Under the pieces are notes generated by a model that was not told the origin of the DNA, searched no databases, and was given only the letters and a program-made list of their open reading frames with translations. From assembly GCA_024644775.1 (NCBI GenBank), contig JAHEHB010000025.1:18240-23759 (forward strand): DNA of 5,520 nucleotides. Direction: 5' to 3'. Shown piece by piece: positions 1-5,520 of the stretch; the stretch's first letter is position 1; each line of letters begins with the position of its first letter. Position numbers and translations under genes: made by a program. Source of the DNA: Deltaproteobacteria bacterium (GTDB lineage: Bacteria > Desulfobacterota > Desulfobacteria > Desulfobacterales > SURF-15).

Positions 1-332
1 TTGCACCTTTGGCTTTTATGCGCGGACGAACATTAAATGATTCTTTTGTCATTTTAGATGAAGCTCAAAATACGACATCTGAACAAATGAAGATGTTTCT
101 GACTCGAATCGGATTCAATTCCAAAGCGGTCATTACCGGCGATATTACACAAATCGATCTGCCGGTTGACCGGCCGTCCGGGCTAATCGAGGCAAAAAAC
201 ATATTAAGAGACATCAACGGAATAAAGATCGTCTTTTTCTCTAAACGGGATGTGGTTCGCCACAAGCTTGTTCAAGATATTATCAAAGCATACGAAGAGC
301 TTGAGAAGGTCAAAAACAATAATCAGAGATGA
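1..332 (+). CDS. phoH: PhoH family ATPase, C-terminal part (5' end outside window)
   Basis: This is the 3' end of a PhoH/YbeZ-type P-loop ATPase. The frame is open from the first base, and the residues before the first possible start (A-P-L from position 3) already match the family's 'APLAxMRGRTL' stretch, so the TTG at 9 is not the start. Seen directly: the MRGRTL motif, a Walker B strand (VILDEAQN, about 48-71), the sensor-like motif [11 protein letters not shown], and the family's C-terminal RDVVRH-LVQDII motif. The Walker A loop must lie upstream of the window; the full protein is usually somewhat over 300 residues. PhoH proteins are cytoplasmic ATPases linked to RNA metabolism and are commonly encoded beside ybeY, as here. 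The stop TGA overlaps the ATG of the next gene by 4 bp, which implies translational coupling. The family call is firm; the exact biochemical role is inferred from relatives. Confidence 0.95.
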   Translation, partial: APLAFMRGRTLNDSFVILDEAQNTTSEQMKMFLTRIGFNSKAVITGDITQIDLPVDRPSGLIEAKNILRDINGIKIVFFSKRDVVRHKLVQDIIKAYEELEKVKNNNQR

Positions 333-2740
333 AAAACGGAAAAAATAAAGAACCGGTTCGTAGCTTCCTTGATAACAGCAGTTATGTGAAATGGGGCCTT
401 TTGACGCTGGTAACGGTCCTATTTACGCTGGTTCTTTCTCCGAATCTTGTCGTTACGGAACCGACCTACCAGCTGGGAGATGTTGCTGAAAGAAATATTA
501 AAGCCCCAAAAGATCTTTTGGTGGAAGATAAAGAGGCAACGGAAGAAAGCCGTAAACGTGCCGCGGAAAATATTTTAACGGTGTACGACCATGATGCGGC
601 ACTCTCATCGAAACTAACACGTCGGATTACAAATATTTTTTCTGAGCTTAGAAAATTCGCAGTATCGAGTGAAACACTAAAAGATAACTCAATATCCAAG
701 GAATTGGAAGCGAGCCAAGACGACACAGCAAAAGCAAACGCCGCTGTTGAGAAACAGTTTTGGGAAAAAAAGGTCAGTTTTGAAGAGCAGCTTGGCATTA
801 AAGTCGGCAGGGGGGCCTATGCACTCCTTATAAAAGAAGGCTTTTCAAAGGAAATATCGGATCCCATCAACCGGATACTCCATAAAATTTTGAACAATGG
901 TGTGGTCGCAAATAAAGAAATTCTTTTACGCGAGACCAACAAGGGAATTGTTTTACGAACGGTCGGGAAGAAAACGGAATCAGAGGTTCATGGACTGAAA
1001 CGATTTTACGGCTTAGATCAGGCAAAAGCCATGGTTCGAATCATCGGTGATCCCCTGTTAGCCGATGCCAACGCCAGCATACGCGGATTGGTTGTCGATT
1101 TTTGCCAAAAACTCATACAACCGAATATAACACTGAACAAGAACGAAACCGAAGAGCGAAAAAAGAAAGCAGCCGCAGAAATCACCCCAACACTGTATCA
1201 GATAAAAGCCGGTGAAATGATGCTTCGGGAAGGGGAGCGGGTGACCGAGGAACAACTGCTGAAGCTGAAAATACTGCAGGGCCAAACCAATAAAGAACAA
1301 CTGCTGGTAAGCAGTGTGGGGGCTGCGATGATCATTCTATGTCTGTTGATGACAACGTATATCCTGTATACGGATCCAAAGCGCCAATCAGCCACCCATC
1401 ACAACAAACATCTGTTGTTTATCACCACAGTATTGATCACCGTAATCATACTCGCGAAATTTCTATCCGCCTTGTCTGAATCCATGACCCAGCAAACGCC
1501 GTTTTTAATACCTGCTTCATCCGTCGCATACGGTATACCCCTTGCATTAGGCGCGATGACCATCTGTTTATTCCTGGGGCTTCGGTTTGCGATTCCCTTT
1601 GCCCTCGTGGCCGCAGCCTGTACCACACTGATTTTTCAAAATAAATTTGAGATTTTCATCTATTTTTTCATTGGTGGCTCAATGGCTGCCTATTGGGTCC
1701 AAATTTGCAGGGAAAGAAAGGTCTTTATCAAGGCCGGGCTGAAATTGGGAATCCTGAATATGATCCTTGCGACGGCGATCGGCGTATACCAGGCGGAATT
1801 CGCCGGTATTAAGCTTTTGTGGAATATCGCGTTCGGTTTCTTGGGGGGGGTTGGCGCCGGAATCATTACCGCAGGAATTGCCCCGCTGTTGGAAATCGCC
1901 TTCGGATACACAACCGATATTACACTTTTGGAGTTGGCGAACCTGGATCGACCGATTCTTCGCAAACTGATGATCGAAGCGCCCGGGACCTATCATCATT
2001 CCGTTATCGTCGGTTCTTTGGTAGAGGCCGCTGCCACTGAGATCGGCGCCAATTCTTTGCTTGCAAAAGTGTGCGGGTATTATCACGACATTGGGAAAAG
2101 CCGGAAACCACTTTACTTCATAGAAAATCAACCCAACGAAAAAAATAAACATGATAAGCTTGCCCCCTCCATGTCGAGTTTGATTCTGATATCCCACATC
2201 AAAGAGGGGGTGGAAATCGCCAGGGAGAACAAATTGGGGCAAGTTATTATCGACACCATCCGGCAACACCATGGAACCAGTCTCATCCGGTACTTTTATG
2301 AAAAGGCTAAACAGCAGAAAGGGGAGGCCGCCGTCAATATCGATAATTTCAGATATCCCGGACCCAGGCCCCAAACGCGGGAAGCCGGCCTTGTGATGCT
2401 GGCGGATGTGGTTGAAGCAGCCTCCAGGACCTTGGAAAACCCAACACCTTCTCGAATTAGGGGCCTCGTTCAAAATCTGACCAACAAAATTTTTACAGAC
2501 GGCCAACTCGACGACTGCGAACTGACCCTAAAAAACCTTCACAGCATTGCAAAGAGCTTCAATACGATTCTTTACGGGATTCATCATCACCGTGTCGAAT
2601 ATTCGGAAGGAGTTGCGGCAGGTAAAGGAAGGGGCAAAAATGGCAGTCCTGATCGACAACAACCAAAACAAGATTTCGATATCACTGAAGAAAATGAAAG
2701 AAATGGCACAGGCCGTCTTAGACGCCTTGGACTTTCCTGA
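329..2740 (+). CDS. pgpH: Membrane HD-domain phosphohydrolase, PgpH/YqfF type (7TMR-HD family)
   Basis: Predicted membrane-bound metal-dependent phosphodiesterase; characterised relatives (PgpH of Listeria) hydrolyse cyclic di-AMP to pApA in the cytoplasm. Architecture read from the 803 residues: one membrane helix (about 21-41), a large extracytoplasmic 7TMR-HDED-like region (about 42-325), seven hydrophobic segments (about 326-347, 360-381, 398-416, 418-436, 440-457, 470-488, 495-526), then a cytoplasmic HD domain (about 550-750). Metal ligand candidates are present in the expected order: His557 (YHHS), His586-Asp587 (YYHDIGK), His623, His647-His648 (RQHHGT) and Asp693 (LADVVEA). The catalytic site therefore looks intact. 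The start ATG at 329 overlaps the phoH stop; no strong ribosome binding site precedes it, so translation is probably coupled to phoH. The last ~46 residues, after the HHHRVEY end of the conserved domain, are polar and low in complexity, and the final ~33 overlap ybeY. A run of eight G lies at 1843-1850. The family is certain; the c-di-AMP substrate is inferred. Confidence 0.93.
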   Translation: MKNGKNKEPVRSFLDNSSYVKWGLLTLVTVLFTLVLSPNLVVTEPTYQLGDVAERNIKAPKDLLVEDKEATEESRKRAAENILTVYDHDAALSSKLTRRITNIFSELRKFAVSSETLKDNSISKELEASQDDTAKANAAVEKQFWEKKVSFEEQLGIKVGRGAYALLIKEGFSKEISDPINRILHKILNNGVVANKEILLRETNKGIVLRTVGKKTESEVHGLKRFYGLDQAKAMVRIIGDPLLADANASIRGLVVDFCQKLIQPNITLNKNETEERKKKAAAEITPTLYQIKAGEMMLREGERVTEEQLLKLKILQGQTNKEQLLVSSVGAAMIILCLLMTTYILYTDPKRQSATHHNKHLLFITTVLITVIILAKFLSALSESMTQQTPFLIPASSVAYGIPLALGAMTICLFLGLRFAIPFALVAAACTTLIFQNKFEIFIYFFIGGSMAAYWVQICRERKVFIKAGLKLGILNMILATAIGVYQAEFAGIKLLWNIAFGFLGGVGAGIITAGIAPLLEIAFGYTTDITLLELANLDRPILRKLMIEAPGTYHHSVIVGSLVEAAATEIGANSLLAKVCGYYHDIGKSRKPLYFIENQPNEKNKHDKLAPSMSSLILISHIKEGVEIARENKLGQVIIDTIRQHHGTSLIRYFYEKAKQQKGEAAVNIDNFRYPGPRPQTREAGLVMLADVVEAASRTLENPTPSRIRGLVQNLTNKIFTDGQLDDCELTLKNLHSIAKSFNTILYGIHHHRVEYSEGVAAGKGRGKNGSPDRQQPKQDFDITEENERNGTGRLRRLGLS
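1843..1850 (+). repeat. Run of eight G inside the HD phosphohydrolase gene
   Basis: Eight consecutive G encode part of L505-G506-G507-V508 in the last membrane segments of the HD protein. As written, the frame is intact. Losing one G would move translation into a frame that stops at 1970, before the HD domain. Gaining one G would lead to a stop at 2040, before the His-Asp pair. Either slip would leave a membrane protein without a catalytic domain. Such runs are known slippage sites, but they are also frequent sequencing-error sites. Confidence 0.9.
2624..2634 (+). promoter_or_regulatory. Ribosome binding site of ybeY (decides the start)
   Basis: The purine stretch AAAGGAAGGGG ends five bases before the ATG at 2640. 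It supports that ATG over the earlier in-frame ATG at 2547, which would add 31 residues that do not look like YbeY. A second, better Shine-Dalgarno match (AAGGAG, 2607-2612) lies further upstream, but no ATG, GTG or TTG sits at a suitable distance from it in the ybeY frame, so it is probably incidental to the HD gene's codons. Confidence 0.7.
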
Positions 2741-3098
2741 CGGAGAACTTTCCATCCTGATTATCGATGATCGCCAGATAGAAGAATTTAACAGAAATTA
2801 TCTCAATCGTGAAGGCCCGACGAATGTTATCGCTTTTCCCATGCGAGAAGGGGCTTTTTCCAACATAACCCCTAAACTTCTTGGAGATGTGGTTATCTCG
2901 GTGGAAACCGCCAAAAAAGAGGGAGCATCCGCTGGAATCAAAACGGAAGAACGGATTGTCCAGTTACTGGTCCACGGAATTCTTCATCTTTTTGGTTTTG
3001 ATCACGAAAAAAGCCGGCAAGAAGCGCTCGATATGGAAAAAAAGAGTAAAGAACTTTTATCCATAATCAAAGATCTCGAAAAGGACGATGCCCCATAA
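2640..3098 (+). CDS. ybeY: Endoribonuclease YbeY (rRNA maturation / ribosome quality control)
   Basis: YbeY is a cytoplasmic zinc-dependent endoribonuclease involved in rRNA maturation and quality control of ribosomes. The 152 residues carry the family signature H3XH5XH as HGILHLFGFDH, with metal ligands His112, His116 and His122. The family's PTNVIAFPMR segment (about 60-69) and LLGDVVIS strand (about 80-87) are also present, and the length is normal. The start at 2640 is chosen because MAVLIDNNQ resembles the usual N-terminus and a purine-rich ribosome binding site precedes it. The gene begins 101 bp inside the HD gene in a different frame, so the two are almost certainly cotranscribed and perhaps translationally linked. 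One oddity: the Arg that in E. coli YbeY follows the Tyr of the NxxYRG segment is a Leu here (Leu55), with an Arg two residues later (Arg57). No terminator-like hairpin with a T-run follows the stop. Confidence 0.95.
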   Translation: MAVLIDNNQNKISISLKKMKEMAQAVLDALDFPDGELSILIIDDRQIEEFNRNYLNREGPTNVIAFPMREGAFSNITPKLLGDVVISVETAKKEGASAGIKTEERIVQLLVHGILHLFGFDHEKSRQEALDMEKKSKELLSIIKDLEKDDAP

Positions 3099-3283
3099 GC
3101 GTTAATTTATTTTTACGCCGGGAGACTTAGGAAAAGTGGAAAGTTTACTGAAAAAAAATGAACATCGAACATCATAATGGAGGACTCACCGATAATCTCA
3201 TCTCTCACAAAGCCACCCAACAGTAGCTGCAAATCACCCATCTGATGTGTATAAAAGACCGGTTTATCCCTTAAAATTTTTTC

Positions 3284-3312
3284 TTTACATCAATTTCCGA
3301 ATACGTTAATCT
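3284..3312 (+). promoter_or_regulatory. Weak candidate sigma-70-type promoter for nifJ
   Basis: TTTACA (3284-3289) matches five of six bases of the -35 consensus. Downstream, GTTAAT (3305-3310, spacer 15) or TAATCT (3307-3312, spacer 17) could serve as a poor -10. If used, the leader of nifJ would be about 210 bases long. The -10 match is weak and AT-rich DNA yields such matches by chance, so this is only a candidate. I saw no sigma-54 site with the GG-N10-GC core. Confidence 0.22.
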
Positions 3313-3348
3313 AAGTACTTTTGATCAACGTTGTTGAATATTTGCCTG

Positions 3349-3365
3349 GATCTGAATAGATCTGA
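3349..3365 (+). repeat. Direct repeat GATCTGA, two copies ten bases apart
   Basis: GATCTGA occurs at 3349-3355 and 3359-3365, a spacing of ten bases that would put both copies on the same face of the helix. It lies about 165 bases upstream of nifJ and could be a paired protein-binding site, but a chance repeat of this length cannot be excluded. No known regulator motif is recognised. Confidence 0.3.
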
Positions 3366-3449
3366 TACGGCAGCCGAATGAGCCTGTTTTAAAAGGTTCC
3401 AGGTTGTTAAAGGTTAAGTCGAAAATCCCGGACTTTGAGCGGGGGGAAT

Positions 3450-3484
3450 ACGTCCCACCGTTGGCGGGAGGCAAACTGGGACGT
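3450..3484 (+). promoter_or_regulatory. Inverted repeat / possible hairpin in the nifJ leader
   Basis: ACGTCCCA (3450-3457) is perfectly complementary to TGGGACGT (3477-3484), giving an 8-bp stem. The 19-base interior contains a further small stem, CCG (3458-3460) with CGG (3465-3467) around TTGG. The structure ends 43 bases before the nifJ ATG and leaves the ribosome binding site free. It is followed by only four T, so it is not a textbook terminator. It could be a leader-RNA structure that affects stability or elongation, an operator, or a dispersed extragenic element. I recognise no riboswitch class in it. Confidence 0.5.
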
Positions 3485-3513
3485 TTTGAAATTGGCTCAA
3501 ATTATAAGATTTT

Positions 3514-5520
<2,007 letters not shown>

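Noticed and set aside
1679..2506. 275-codon open frame on the minus strand
   Set aside because: It lies wholly antisense to the conserved membrane and HD regions, shows no recognisable domain, and is explained by codon bias of the real gene.
2547..2639. Longer ybeY start adding 31 residues
   Set aside because: The added residues do not fit the YbeY family, and a good ribosome binding site precedes the ATG at 2640.
3099..3118. Possible terminator after ybeY (GCGT ... ACGC)
   Set aside because: Only four firm base pairs, an AT-rich mismatched interior and no T-run after the stem.
3158..3226. 22-codon open frame starting at the A-run
   Set aside because: No ribosome binding site, length expected by chance, and the start coincides with a simple repeat.
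3503..3508. TATAAG as a -10 box right before nifJ
   Set aside because: The nearest -35-like hexamer (TTGAAA, 3486-3491) is only 11 bases away, too close, and the start would leave almost no leader before the ribosome binding site.

Overview
The window looks like ordinary chromosome from a sulfate-reducing, strictly anaerobic bacterium of the Desulfobacterota type. The strongest clue is the last gene, a single-chain pyruvate:ferredoxin oxidoreductase. Its first ~660 residues follow the Desulfovibrio africanus enzyme (recalled from memory) nearly colinearly, including the same numbering of the active-site residues Thr31, Glu64 and Arg114.

Layout, all genes on the + strand. (1) 1-332: 3' end of phoH, an ATPase; its start lies before the window. 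(2) 329-2740: an 803-residue membrane HD-domain phosphohydrolase of the PgpH/YqfF family, joined to phoH by a 4-bp ATGA overlap. (3) 2640-3098: ybeY, a metal-dependent endoribonuclease, whose start lies 101 bp inside the 3' end of the HD gene in another frame. These three form one tightly packed operon, a widespread gene order. PhoH and YbeY are linked to RNA and ribosome metabolism; the HD protein is of the type that hydrolyses cyclic di-AMP. (4) 3099-3527: a 429-bp non-coding gap with no convincing gene or terminator. It carries an 8-bp inverted repeat that could fold in the nifJ leader, short direct repeats and a weak promoter candidate. (5) 3528 to the window end: nifJ, cut off at about 55% of its usual length, with its own strong ribosome binding site.

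The first three genes are RNA-maintenance and signalling housekeeping. The fourth belongs to central anaerobic carbon metabolism and is probably a separate transcription unit. I found no mobile element, CRISPR array, RNA gene or defence system. I do not think the window holds a new biological system. The points worth a second look are the run of eight G in the HD gene, the 101-bp out-of-frame overlap and the structured leader of nifJ.
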